DNA from: Arenicola marina
Lineage: Eukaryota; Annelida; Polychaeta; Arenicolidae
Direction: 5' to 3'
Length of the DNA stretch: 64,000 nt
NCBI GenBank assembly: GCA_964019135.1
Contig: OZ025249.1
Span: forward strand, 3,286,001 to 3,350,000
Under the pieces are notes generated by a model that was not told the DNA's origin, searched no databases, and worked only from the letters and a program-made list of their open reading frames with translations. The position numbers and the translations under genes are program-made. This document shows, in pieces, positions 25,239 through 36,900 of this stretch; the first letter of the stretch is position 1, and each line of letters starts with the position of its first letter.

Positions 25239-26940
25239 GTGGCTCCATGGTAGATGTCACCCGGCACGATGGCTATATGGCAGATGTCACCCGGCACGAT
25301 GGCTACATGGCAGATGTCACCCGGCACGATGGCTCCATGGTAGATGTCACCCGGCACGATGGCTACATGGCAGATGTCACCCGGCACGATGGCTACATGG
25401 CAGATGTCACCCGGCACGATGGCAGATGTCACCCGACACGATGGCTACATGGCAGATGTCACCCGGCACGATGGCTACATGGCAGATATCCCCCGGCGCG
25501 AAGGCTACAGGGCAGATGTCAGCCGGCACGATGGCTATATGGCAGATGTCACCCAAAACGATGGCTACATGGCAGATGTCACCCGGCACGATGGCTACAT
25601 GACAGATGTCACCCAGCACGATGGCTACATGACAGATGTCACCTGGCACGATGGCTACATAGTAGATGTCACCCGGCACGATGGCTACATGACAGATGTC
25701 ACCCAGCACGATGGCTACATGGCAGATGTCACCCGGCACGATGGCTCCATGACAGATGTTACCCAGCACGATGGCTACATGGCAGATGTCACCTGGCACG
25801 ATGGCTCCATGACAGATGTCACCCGGCACGATGGCTACATGGCAGATGTCACCCAGCACGATGGCTACATGGCAGATGTCACCCGGCACGATGGCTACAT
25901 GGCAGATGTCACCCGGCACGATGGCTCCATGGCAGATGTCACCCGGCACGATGGCTACATGGCAGATGTCACCCGGCACGATGGCTACATGGCAGATGTC
26001 ACCCGGCACGATGGCTCCATGGTAGATGTCACCCGGCACGATGGCTACATGGCAGATGTCACCCGGCACGATGGCTCCATGACAGATGTCACCCAGCACG
26101 ATGGCTACATGGCAGATGTCACCCGGCACGATGGCTAGATGACAGATGTCACCCGGCACGATGGCTCCATGGCAGATGTCACCCAGCATGATGGCTACAT
26201 GGCAGATGTCACCCGGCACGATGGCTACATGGCAGATGTCACCCGGCACGATGGCTACATGACAGATGTCACCCAGCACGATGGCTCCATGGCAGATGTC
26301 ACCCGGCACGATGGCTCCATGACAAATGTCACTCGGCACGATGGCTACATGACAGATGTCACCCAGCACGATGGCTACATGGCAGATGTCACCCGGCACG
26401 ATGGCTCCATGGCAGATGTCACCCGGCACGATGGCTACATGGCAGATGTCACCCGGCACGATGGCTACATGGCGGATGTCACCCGGCACGATGGCTACAT
26501 GGCAGATGTCACCCGGCACGATGGCTACATGACAGATGTCACCCAGCACGATGGCTACATGACAGATGTCACCCGGCACGATGGCTCCATGGCAGATGTC
26601 ACCCGGCACGATGGCTATATGGCAGATGTCACCCGGCACGATGGCTACATGGCAGATGTCACCCGGCACGATGGCTCCATGGCAGATGTCACCCGGCACG
26701 ATGGCTACATGGCAGATGTCACCCGGCACGATGGCTACATGGCGGATGTCACCCGGCACGATGGCTACATGGCAGATGTCACCCGGCACGATGGCTCCAT
26801 GGCAGATGTCACCCGGCACGATGGCTACATGGCAGATGTCACCCGGCACGATGGCTCCATGACAGATGTCACCCAGCACGATGGCTACATGGCAGATGTC
26901 ACCCAGCACGATGGCTACATGGCAGATGTCACCCGGCGCA
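25239..26940. repeat. 30-bp minisatellite, about 57 copies
   Basis: Unit core CCCGGCACGATGGCTACATG, then GCAGATGTCA. Variants (TACAT/TCCAT, GGCAG/GACAG, CGGCA/CAGCA) are interspersed. A ten-codon unit gives long frames, for example a GDICHVAIVP repeat on the minus strand; these are artefacts. Confidence 0.97.
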
Positions 26941-27179
26941 GCCAATTGAGGGCACGGACCACCAGACCAAGTGGTTCGCCCCTGTAAGTCTTGGCAGTAT
27001 TTCATGTCAATATAAATGCATGTATACACATGGACGTTTCAACTTACTTTCAATTATATGCATGGAAAAGCTATGCATAACTTACATTCCATGGCCTGCA
27101 TGGGGTCATAACATTGCCCGGCCAACTAAAGAGCGAAGTGGTCGGCGGTAACAGACTGGTTACTTCTGGTACTCACTGG

Positions 27180-29288
27180 GCTGCGGTCCAGTGTGACACT
27201 AGGTCTGGGATAAACCCATCCCGCAACCCCGCGACTGGGTACTGTGGCCCATTGTGACACTAGGTCTGGGATAAACCCATCCCGCACTTCCGCTACTGGT
27301 ACTGTGGCCCATTGTGACACTAGGTCTGGGATAAACCCATCCCGCACTTCCGCTACTGGTACTGTGGGCTATTGTGACACTAGGTCTGGGATAAACCCAT
27401 CCCGCACTTCCGCTACTGGTACTGTGGCTTATTGTGACACTAGGTCCGGGATAAACCCATCCCGCACTTCCGCTACTGGTACTGTGGCCCATTGTGACAC
27501 TAGGTCCGGGATAAACCATCCCGCACTCCCGTGACTTGTAACAATTACTGTGGTCTATTGTGACACTAGGTCCGGGATAAACCATCCCGCACTCCCGCGA
27601 CTTGTAACAATTACTGTGGTCTATTGTGACACTAGGTCCGGGATAAACCATCCCGCACTCCCGCGACTTGTAACAGTTACTGTGGTCTATTGTGACACTA
27701 GGTCCGGGATAAACCCATCCCGCACTTCCGCTACTGGTACTGTGGTCTATTGTGACACTAGGTCCGGGATAAACCATCCCGCACTCCCGCGACTTGTAAC
27801 AGTTACTGTGGTCTATTGTGACACTAGGTCCGGGATAAACCATCCCGCACTCCCGCGACTTGTAACAGTTACTGTGGTCTATTGTGACACTAGGTCCGGG
27901 ATAAACCATCCCGCACTCCCGCGACTTGTAACAATTACTGTGGTCTATTGTGACACTAGGTCCGGGATAAACCATCCCGCACTCCCGCGACTTGTAACAG
28001 TTACTGTGGTCTATTGTGACACTAGGTCCGGGATAAACCATCCCGCACTCCCGCGACTTGTAACAGTTACTGTGGTCTATTGTGACACTAGGTCCGGGAT
28101 AAACCCATCCCGCACTTCCGCTACTGGTACTGTGGTCTATTGTGACACTAGGTCCGGGATAAACCATCCCGCACTCCCGCGACTTGTAACAGTTACTGTG
28201 GTCTATTGTGACACTAGGTCCGGGATAAACCCATCCCGCACTTCCGCTACTTTTACTGTGGCCCATTGTGACACTAGGTCCGGGATAAACCATCCCGCAC
28301 TTCCGCGACTCGTAACAGTTACTGTGGTCTATTGTGACACTAGGTCCGGGATAAACCATCCCGCACTCCCGCGACTTGTAACAGTTACTGTGGTCTATTG
28401 TGACACTAGGTCCGGGATAAACCATCCCGCACTCCCGCGACGTGTAACAGTTACTGTGGTCTATTGTGACACTAGGTCCGGGATAAACCATCCCGCACTC
28501 CCGTGACTTGTAACAGTTACTGTGGTCTATTGTGACACTAGGTCCGGGATAAACCATCCCGCACTCCCGTGACTTGTAACAGTTACTGTGGTCTATTGTG
28601 ACACTAGGTCCGGGATAAACCATCCCGCACTCCCGCGACTTGTAACAGTTACTGTGGTCTATTGTGACACTAGGTCCGGGATAAACCATCCCGCACTCCC
28701 GCGACTTGTAACAGTTACTGTGGTCTATTGTGACACTAGGTCCGGGATAAACCCATCCCGCACTTCCGCTACTGGTACTGTGGTCTATTGTGACACTAGG
28801 TCCGGGATAAACCATCCCGCACTCCCGCGACTTGTAACAGTTACTGTGGTCTATTGTGACACTAGGTCCGGGATAAACCCATCCCGCACTTCCGCTACTT
28901 TTACTGTGGCCCATTGTGACACTAGGTCCGGGATAAACCATCCCGCACTTCCGCGACTCGTAACAGTTACTGTGGTCTATTGTGACACTAGGTCCGGGAT
29001 AAACCATCCCGCACTCCCGCGACGTGTAACAGTTACTGTGGTCTATTGTGACACTAGGTCCGGGATAAACCATCCCGCACTCCCGTGACTTGTAACAGTT
29101 ACTGTGGTCTATTGTGACACTAGGTCCGGGATAAACCATCCCGCACTCCCGTGACTTGTAACAGTTACTGTGGTCTATTGTGACACTAGGTCCGGGATAA
29201 ACCATCCCGCACTCCCGTGACTTGTAAGTTACTGTGGTCTATTGTGACACTAGGTCCGGGATAAACCATCCCGCACTCCCGCCACTGG
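27180..29288. repeat. 60/66-bp minisatellite with higher-order blocks
   Basis: Core TGTGACACTAGGTCCGGGAT is shared by a 60-bp type ending CACTTCCGCTACTGGTACTG and a 66-bp type with CGACTTGTAACAGTTACTG. A mixed block with a diagnostic CTACTTTTACTG variant recurs after 648 bp. Open frames up to 668 codons are artefacts. Confidence 0.96.
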
Positions 29289-29781
29289 GCGTTTTCGAGA
29301 AACAAAAGTTAGCTTATCACACAGTTACTAGATTGCCAGGGAGAAATTTGATTACGGTTTGTGCGAGAAAATGATATGTCGTGAGATGGTTTTATCTCAG
29401 CACAAATCTCCTATCATATCGGTTAAAGGCTCGGGCAGGCTATGGGGGACTAGTGCTGAGATAAACACACCTCGCACTCGAACCAATGTCATGTATGCAT
29501 AGGCCTATCTTATAAACAGATTTAATACTTAGCATAGTGCGTGCGAATTAAAACGAGTATACTCACAATTTTTTAGATATCACGATATAACTTACTTCAC
29601 GCTTATTTATGAATAACAACAAACCTTCCAAAAGTCGCTTTATCTGACTCGTAATTTCTCTACGGAAGATTTCTTGGACTCAGTAACCAGGGAATATAGA
29701 AATAACCTTGGTTACAGCGAACAATGCCTGACGTCATACAAAGAGGCAAGAACATATTCATGACATCATAAAGGAAATCGT

Positions 29782-29885
29782 CAGCCACAAGCACGAGCGC
29801 TTAACTTCTTCCTTCATACATATTCATGACATCATAAAGGAAATCGTCAGCCACAAGCACGAGCGCTTAACTTCTTCCTTCATTA
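29782..29885. repeat. 68-bp tandem duplication across a transposon's left border
   Basis: The segment TTCATGACATCATAAAGGAA through CACGAGCGCTTAACTTCTTC occurs twice in a row and includes both flank and the first bases of the inverted-repeat element, so it arose after insertion. Confidence 0.88.
29850..29857. repeat. Target-site duplication, left
   Basis: GCCACAAG, identical to 31,435-31,442. Confidence 0.88.
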
Positions 29886-31434
29886 TTAGTCCCCACGCGG
29901 TCATCTGCACTAAGCCCCACCTCTCATAGTCTATATAAGCTTATAGGCATATAACAAAGAGTATGCAACAAAAAACCGGCGCTGCCAATACCGCCTTAAC
30001 TTTCTAGTCCCTCGGCAAGCTAAAATGCCATTATCCCACCATAGATCAACGTCTTCATTTCCAACATCACAAATAGTTTATCTTCTTAACTAAACTTACT
30101 TTAGATCATAATATTCGCAGTTACTACGGCAAAATGACGCATTTGTGCAGAACACCACACAATCCCACTTTTCACAGAGGGATCGCGATAGAGAGAACGC
30201 GCATTGTTGATGATGAAATTAAAGGACTTGTCATTTATCATCGGAATAGCTTAAGGAGGGGCGGGGGAGGCATTTATAGTATTGAAATCAAATGCGCGAA
30301 TTATTTATTTTATTCTCTCTATGAAAGAGAAATGGACAAATCTCAATCGAACCAAGATAAGGCAAAGTGAGCTAATCTCGACCCCTTAAGACAAAAAAAC
30401 GTCTATTTTCTTTAATAATATGAAATGAACTTATCTAAAACTGCAAAAGTACAAATTCGTACAATAATATCTTGGAACTATTATTTTATAGACTTTCTTT
30501 GGTTATCTTGGCGGCCATCTTGAAAATGGCGGCCATTTTGAAATATCTGACCTGAGTCCATAGTCCAATTTTTCCGTACCTCAAACTCTACAAGTGTACC
30601 AAATTTGATTCTTTTACCACAAGAGTACAATACATTGCAGGACCGCCGCGAGTACTAGTACATAGCAAGAATAGCAAAGCCACCGCCCCCCCCCCCCCCC
30701 TTCGCCGTTCCCCCACCACCCGGCCGCCACCAACCCTCACAGAGTGGAGGTGATGAAGATGCACGACGGCCTCTGCACCCAAATTTCTGCCCTACCAGAC
30801 TTTATCGATCCCGGCTTTCCCGCCCCATCAAATCCGGTCGCGCAAAATCACAATCAGAACGATTTCTTATCCCCCCCCCCATCCCCCACCCCTGGCACCC
30901 GTCCCCCACCCAAGACCCCCGGTGCAGCTCAGTAACCCCACCAAAGACAAACCTTCTACAAAATCCACACTCTACGAGGATCTTGAAGCTATTGTTAAAT
31001 TTACAAAAACGTTTCTGTTGATACGATACCGTTCAGGATACTGCGCTACCATTCAACCACGTGCTTTTGTTTACGTTTTAACACGGTATTTCCTAGGTGG
31101 CGCCTCGGTTTGTTTTGTCACAATTGGCCCATAGGGGAAGTTCACAGTTGGGCATCCTATTATACACTATCCTTGGTCTATCGCGATCCCTCTGTGAAAA
31201 GTGGGATTGTGTGGTGTTCTGCACAAATGCGTCATTTTGGCGTAGTAACTGCGAATATTATGATCTAAAGTAAGTTTAGTGAAGAAGATAACTTGGAAGT
31301 TTAGGCGGTATTGGCAGCGCCGGTTTTTTGTTGCATACTCTTTGCTATATGCCTATATATATATTATGAGAGGTGGGGCTTAGTGCAGATGACCGCGTGG
31401 GGACTATAATGAACGAAGAATTTAAGCGCTCGTG
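29858..31434. mobile_element. DNA transposon with long terminal inverted repeats, non-autonomous
   Basis: Ends are CACGAGCGCTTAA and its exact reverse complement, extending as inverted repeats over 29,858-30,191 and 31,177-31,434. Both arms share CCCCACGCGGTCATCTGCAC, AACCGGCGCTGCCAATACCG and TTTCACAGAGGGATCGCGAT (right arm reversed). The left arm carries about 70 bp extra. A perfect 8-bp target-site duplication flanks it. Eight bases fit hAT, P or Merlin-type superfamilies; the termini do not settle which. The ~1 kb interior has no transposase, so it would depend on one supplied in trans. Confidence 0.88.
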
Positions 31435-31442
31435 GCCACAAG
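31435..31442. repeat. Target-site duplication, right
   Basis: GCCACAAG, matching the left flank of the element. Confidence 0.88.
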
Positions 31443-31465
31443 CCCGCTGTTCCATCTATCGCTAG

Positions 31466-31565
31466 GGCCTAACTGTTTGTTGATTTACCAGATTAATTGT
31501 TTGTGGATTTTCCAGATTAGCTGTTTGTTGATTTACCAGATTAACTGTTTGTTGATTACCCAGTT
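31466..31565. repeat. About 25-bp tandem repeat, 4 copies
   Basis: Unit CTGTTTGTTGATTTACCAGA plus TTAA, directly beyond the transposon's right border. Confidence 0.8.
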
Positions 31566-33540
31566 TACAGCACAGGCTCTCCCCATTCATTATGGTTCCA
31601 TCGGATTGACCTAATTTTATGACGTTATTCATGTAGCGCGTTATGACATGAACAGCGGCACTGACGCAAACAGCTCTTTGACGACATATGTTGTCATGGT
31701 AATGATTAAAAAAAATGCTTCCATATCACAAATGCCTACATACACACATTTATATATTGGTGATATTAAGAATGTAATTATAACCTCCGAATAAACCAAA
31801 TAAGGTTTGGTTCGTGGTACAACCTAAAATAGATTTATTTCATATAAATCAAAATCATTCATACATAATAATCATATATATTTTATATCTTATGCTTCTT
31901 CAATCATTATAAGCTTACTATGCATTCTCATTGTATACAGGTAATATTAACCTCGAGGATTTCCACATCACTAAATTAGATCAACTAGATATGAATAGTG
32001 ACAATACTTGCGTATGGGTTTTAGTTACTCCTGGCACATTTAAACCTTATCGTTAAATAAGAGTTCAAGTATCCTTACAACCTACCCCCAACAACGCTAT
32101 GCCATGCTTCATCAGTTACGATGGAGCCGTGTTTGTAGAATCTGCCTGTAACAACAGGGTTAACTAACTCCATTGACAGAATAACCAACATGTTTAACTG
32201 TTTCTTTAATATACTCGTTAAACAATTGTAGATCTATAACACTCTCCGATCTTCCGATTGACACAGACTAAAACAGCCGTTGTGGTTCACTCATTCATTT
32301 ATTTAACAAATGTACACAAAAGATTAAGATTGCGTGGTAGTCTTTCCAGTCGGACCACCGTGACCAATAAATATCAGCCTGCCCCGAGCTGGGACGGAGC
32401 CATAGTCACGAGTCAGAATCCCTTACCTTTATATACCCGCTGTGACAAGGAAAGGATGGGACAAGACGCATTTTAACGCTGGCGGATTGGCTAATACAGG
32501 CCAACAAGCAAATGAACACCTTACGGTGGCCGCTCCCTCACTCTCAAACTCACTTTCATACTCACTCATCACCAACCCGGCGCACCTTATGAAAAGCAGT
32601 CACTCACACATTCACTCACACACTCTCACACAGACGCTATGGCAAGCCGACCTTTTCATATCGGTCACACGATAATTAATAAGAAGATAAGAAAAATTAG
32701 AAACAAGTAAACTATATTTACAAGATAGTAGAAACGATTAGGTTGATAAAAAAACCTTTGATTGTCGGATAAATCAAAACACGTCTGGACAGGTCAACCT
32801 CTGTGTTTCTATTTCTTACATTCGCCAGGGTGGTCTGTAATCATAATGTACACGTGCCTTACAGGATCACCTAATTAAAATACCAAGGTTCAAGACTAAT
32901 CCCTAACGCCTAACCCTAACGCCAGGGGCGGGGGGGGGGGGGGGCAAGGAGTACTTGTTTTCTTTTCATTTCACCGTGAACTGAGAATAAGATATCAGCC
33001 GACCGTCGTGATCCACGATTTTCATTAATCGTGGACTGAGAATTTTAATACTAAAGAACCGCAAATTGGGTAAGCGCCAATTTATATCATGTATCCGCCC
33101 CATTCATTGAGTGCGGGGAGTTCGCCGTTTAATTCATCGTGTCTTGAGAATAGAGAAATTTAGTCTTCGTGATTCGGGAACACGACCACCCCCCTTGCCC
33201 CCCACGCCTGGCAAGTGACATCGATAAATATACGGGGAATATATTGAGGAAGAATGACATTTTTTAATGCAACATCTGTGGCATCAAGCGGGGGGGTGGG
33301 GGGGCGGGGACGCGCGCGGGTGTCCACCAATTTTTTACAACCGGGGAGGAGGGGTTGAAATTTTTTTCGACTTTTAACAGTCTTTAACATCCCCTTTCGT
33401 CGGAAAGCACGACTTTTACAGTGTATATATGCTCAACTCCCCAAGGTGCGGGGGTGGGGGGGGGGGGGGGGGGGGGGGTGCAACCTACTACTGTACTGCC
33501 GTTCTTACTACTACTTTATGCCTAATTTATCCTCAATCCG
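31566..33540. other. Intergenic stretch upstream of FCHO
   Basis: AT-rich unique sequence with short CACTCACA words (32,540-32,640), G-runs near 32,930, 33,290 and 33,450, and the shared word GTGRACTGAGAAT near 32,980 and 33,030. No gene supported. Confidence 0.45.
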
Positions 33541-33908
33541 TTATTACCGAGCCCGACCCCGCCCCTCACCCGCCCGCCGCCCAATCGTCGAGGAGCAGAC
33601 CGTAATCCGCTCGCTCGGATCTGATGGCATCAGTCGATACCATCAGATTTCTGATACCATCAGGTATATACATATATATATCAGTGTATAGATATAGTAC
33701 AGCCGAGCCAGTGTATAGATATAGTACAGCCGAGCCGTCAAGCGTTGGTGCTGCCCCTGCCGGCAGACCCAGAAATCGATAAGCTTTTTTGAACAAACCC
33801 TGCATACGATAATACGAACTTCCATACTGCAGTAGTTGCTGATGCGCCTGCGTATTAGGTCAAAACATCCTCGCCATTTTGATATGTTGTTGATAAATCG
33901 GTGACAAA
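33541..33908 (+). promoter_or_regulatory. Probable FCHO promoter and 5' UTR region
   Basis: GC-box-like CCCCGCCCC and a CCAAT motif (33,581) lie about 330 bp upstream of the ATG. A YY1-like CGCCATTTTG lies 30-40 bp upstream of it. No TATA box is evident. The transcription start cannot be fixed from sequence. A 27-bp duplication (about 33,680-33,735) lies inside. Confidence 0.3.
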
Positions 33909-33935
33909 ATGACATCTTTTACAGATAATTTTTGG
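33909..33935 (+). CDS. FCHO: FCHO exon 1 (start codon)
   Basis: Encodes MTSFTDNFW followed by a gtaggt donor in phase 0. It matches the nine-residue start of vertebrate FCHO1 (M-S-Y-F-x-x-x-F-W), and exon 2 continues with GDKNNGF just as the family reads WGEKNNGF. The ATG context is acaaaATGa. The internal ttttacag resembles an acceptor, so a shorter exon fed from an upstream leader cannot be fully excluded. Confidence 0.85.
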
Positions 33936-36900
33936 GTAGGTAAAGGTATTTAGGCTTGGCAGTGATCTGTAGGTACAAAATAGCTCTGTTGTTGCCCGCC
34001 AGACCGCCTCTCTCGAGGTTAACAAGGAAGTGGCTCCACCTTTGACACGCCCCCAACACTGTCACTCATTGCCAACATTGGCCAGTGCAAGTGCAACTGC
34101 CAACAACTGGACAAGCTGGGACACCGAACGCTATTCACCCTTCAGTTGATTTGACTCCTTATACTAAATAACTCTTTTGACTCTTTTAAGGCCGAGGCTG
34201 GATGCTATGTTGTCCAGCTTTCATTATTTCTGTAGTTTAACCATAATTAATTTTGTGGTCTATCTTACTTTCTGACCAGTTGTCCTGTCCTCAGCAGGCT
34301 GAAGTCCTCACTCACTGACACTGTTTTTGATATAAGACTTACAATGCATTCCGCTTGATTGAAACTTCTATTTGTCAGCAAAAAAGTAGCAATTAACCGA
34401 AGTTATCCGATTTTATGGGTCAGACTATATATGTATGTAAACGTATTAGGTTTATATATGCTTCAGATTCATGAGTATACATTAAATGTTTATTATAAAA
34501 CACTGCTCATCATTTGACATTTCGGACTAATTTTGACTATGACAGGCCCCCTGATTGGGATGTTACGACTTCTGTAAACTATCTCCATACAGTATATTCC
34601 ACCAACAAGGCTTTGCCAATGAGCGTGTACTTGCGATCAGGGTTTTTGTTTTCATCCTTTAGGCCATCAGTATATAAGAAAGCCGTATTTGGTGCCTGAA
34701 GACTTTATAGGTAATAGCAGTATCTTATGTGTTATTACGTCTCACATCACAGCGAAGAACAAATAACCTAAGAATAAATATTAATCATCAAAATGCAAAG
34801 AGACTACAATTATAATAAAGCATGTGGCTTGTATTTGTTGGTGCAGACTATTAATCCGGCCATGACAACAAAGCTATAAAGGTGTTAAGTATCAGCGTAT
34901 TGTCTCTATATGCCCGCTCACAACACCTGGGTTTGGCCTCGAATGTTGAAATTATCCAAAGTTCCTAACTGTTTTCAGATAAATTTGTATTGTGATTAAG
35001 CAGAATTTGTGATTAACCGAAGTTGTTAAAATGGCATTTGGATTGAGATTTGTTGTGATTAAGCAGAAGTTGCAATTATGTGGCAAGCACTGTATTTTGT
35101 AAACATATAATTATATATATAGATATAATTTAGTCTGGTCCCTCAACTTTGCTGTTTCCCCTGCAATTTGTAATTTTATATACAGATAATCAGGGTATAC
35201 TGAATAAGTTTCTTATATGAATTTCAAATATTACATTACAAGCCCGGCCGGTATAGCAAGATGATCAGGCTGGGCTCGCGCTAGGATATTTTTTTCATTA
35301 GTCAATTTGGCTAATTTTGTGGAAAAACATTAGCCAATATTTGTTCGAGGATTTTCTGGTTCCATTTGTTGAAAAAAACATGAATAAAAATGTGTTTGTA
35401 GTTGAAATTTTGTATTCGCCATTTTGGCGAGTGTCCAGGAAGTTCTTATCGCCAAATCCCGAATTTTCTCGCCAAATGGCTATTGGCGAATGCTAACGCG
35501 AGCCCAGTCAGGCATGATAAAGTATCAGGCTGACGAGTGTGCATTAGCAGCGAATGGACTTGAAAGTGAAAGAAGCATATTGAAACAGGTTAATATGTCT
35601 GGACAGATTTTTATATTACATTGGTTTTGTATAATTTAAAGTTAATTTTATACATCATAAAACTGAAAGCCTGACCTCACCACTTTTCACTGACATCTCC
35701 TAATCAATTTCTATATATCTGTCTGTGAAAATATATTAAGAAAACTAAATCCTCACTATTTTTATTGCCATTGATTGATATCCATATACCAGTAATCAAG
35801 GTATTAGCCAGAGACCAAAGTTTTGGTGGGTAGATTTTCAGTTTGACAGGTATTCAGGTGTTTTTTTCCCACCCAAAACTAGCCTTTTGGTCAGTTGGTT
35901 TAGAAGAAAATCATAGTGCTCACAATCTTATATGAACACTTTTTATCTAAAATGTTAGCTGCCCCCCAAAAAATTCTGGCTAATACACTGCATATAATAA
36001 GACCTTTGATGACATGATCCTCCCCAACAACCAGTCAATCCGCAGCTGACAAAACTCCTGATCATATAGATACAAGTTCATGTACCATAGACTGCCTTTG
36101 TGAAGCCACATACATATTAGAAGCTACACCTGGACTTTGGCCTCTCTTGACTCTCCTGCCACCCCCCCCCCTCTCAAGATGCTGTATTTAAAGCCGCACC
36201 GCGACTGGCTTCCTGAGCCATGCCGCACCACTCTGAGTCAAGTCAAAATTGGGCACCCTGCCAATGACCACTGACACCTCACTCCACTCCCTCCCTACAA
36301 ATGCAACACTGCTTCACTGACCATGCGATGCATCAACCACCTATATAAACAATGCCTAATTGACTCGCCCGCTCTATTGATCAACTGTAAGCCACACGTG
36401 TTAAGCAGGTCCCGCTGAAACTGTGCTTTGAGTATCCATCAAAGGAACATTCTTACAGCCTTTGGCAACAAACAGCACAGGAGCGCCAAGTTAAATGCAA
36501 TTACGGGCAGTAGTTAACAATGGTGGGCACAGTCAGTCTATCAAGTCCAGCTTCTGCAAGGCAGAATTGTGTAAGTACATGTATATCAATGCCCAACGCA
36601 ACAAACTTCGAAGGGTTTGGCTCAGACTAGGAGACTGAGCGAGGAGGGCAGTGAGTTTGTAAGATATACAGATATAATAATGTAATTGATCACAATAATA
36701 AATGCAAATTGCAGTGCTTTATATGGTGTCTGCATTTACAAATCAATCTCTTCTATTACATAACGTTATTTCAACTGCACTCTCATGCACAGCACTCACA
36801 GTGCTTCAACGCGTGGGCAATTCTCACACCTAAGGTGTGACTTATACACTGCAGCTTCAGAAAGACCATGTTCTTTATGTGCTATATGACAGTGATTTCT

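Noticed and set aside
25407-27029. 540-codon minus-strand frame of GDICHVAIVP repeats and other long frames in the 30-bp array
   Set aside because: A 30-bp unit keeps several frames open on both strands at once; no start context, domain or non-repeat coding sequence.
27199-29205. 668-codon minus-strand frame
   Set aside because: Product of 60/66-bp tandem units, both multiples of three.
30506-30545. GGCGGCCAT/ATGGCGGCC pair as a YY1 promoter
   Set aside because: Lies inside the inverted-repeat transposon and forms a short palindrome; no gene start nearby.
32903-32928. CCTAACCCTAACG telomere-like words
   Set aside because: Only two or three imperfect units; too short for an interstitial telomere tract.
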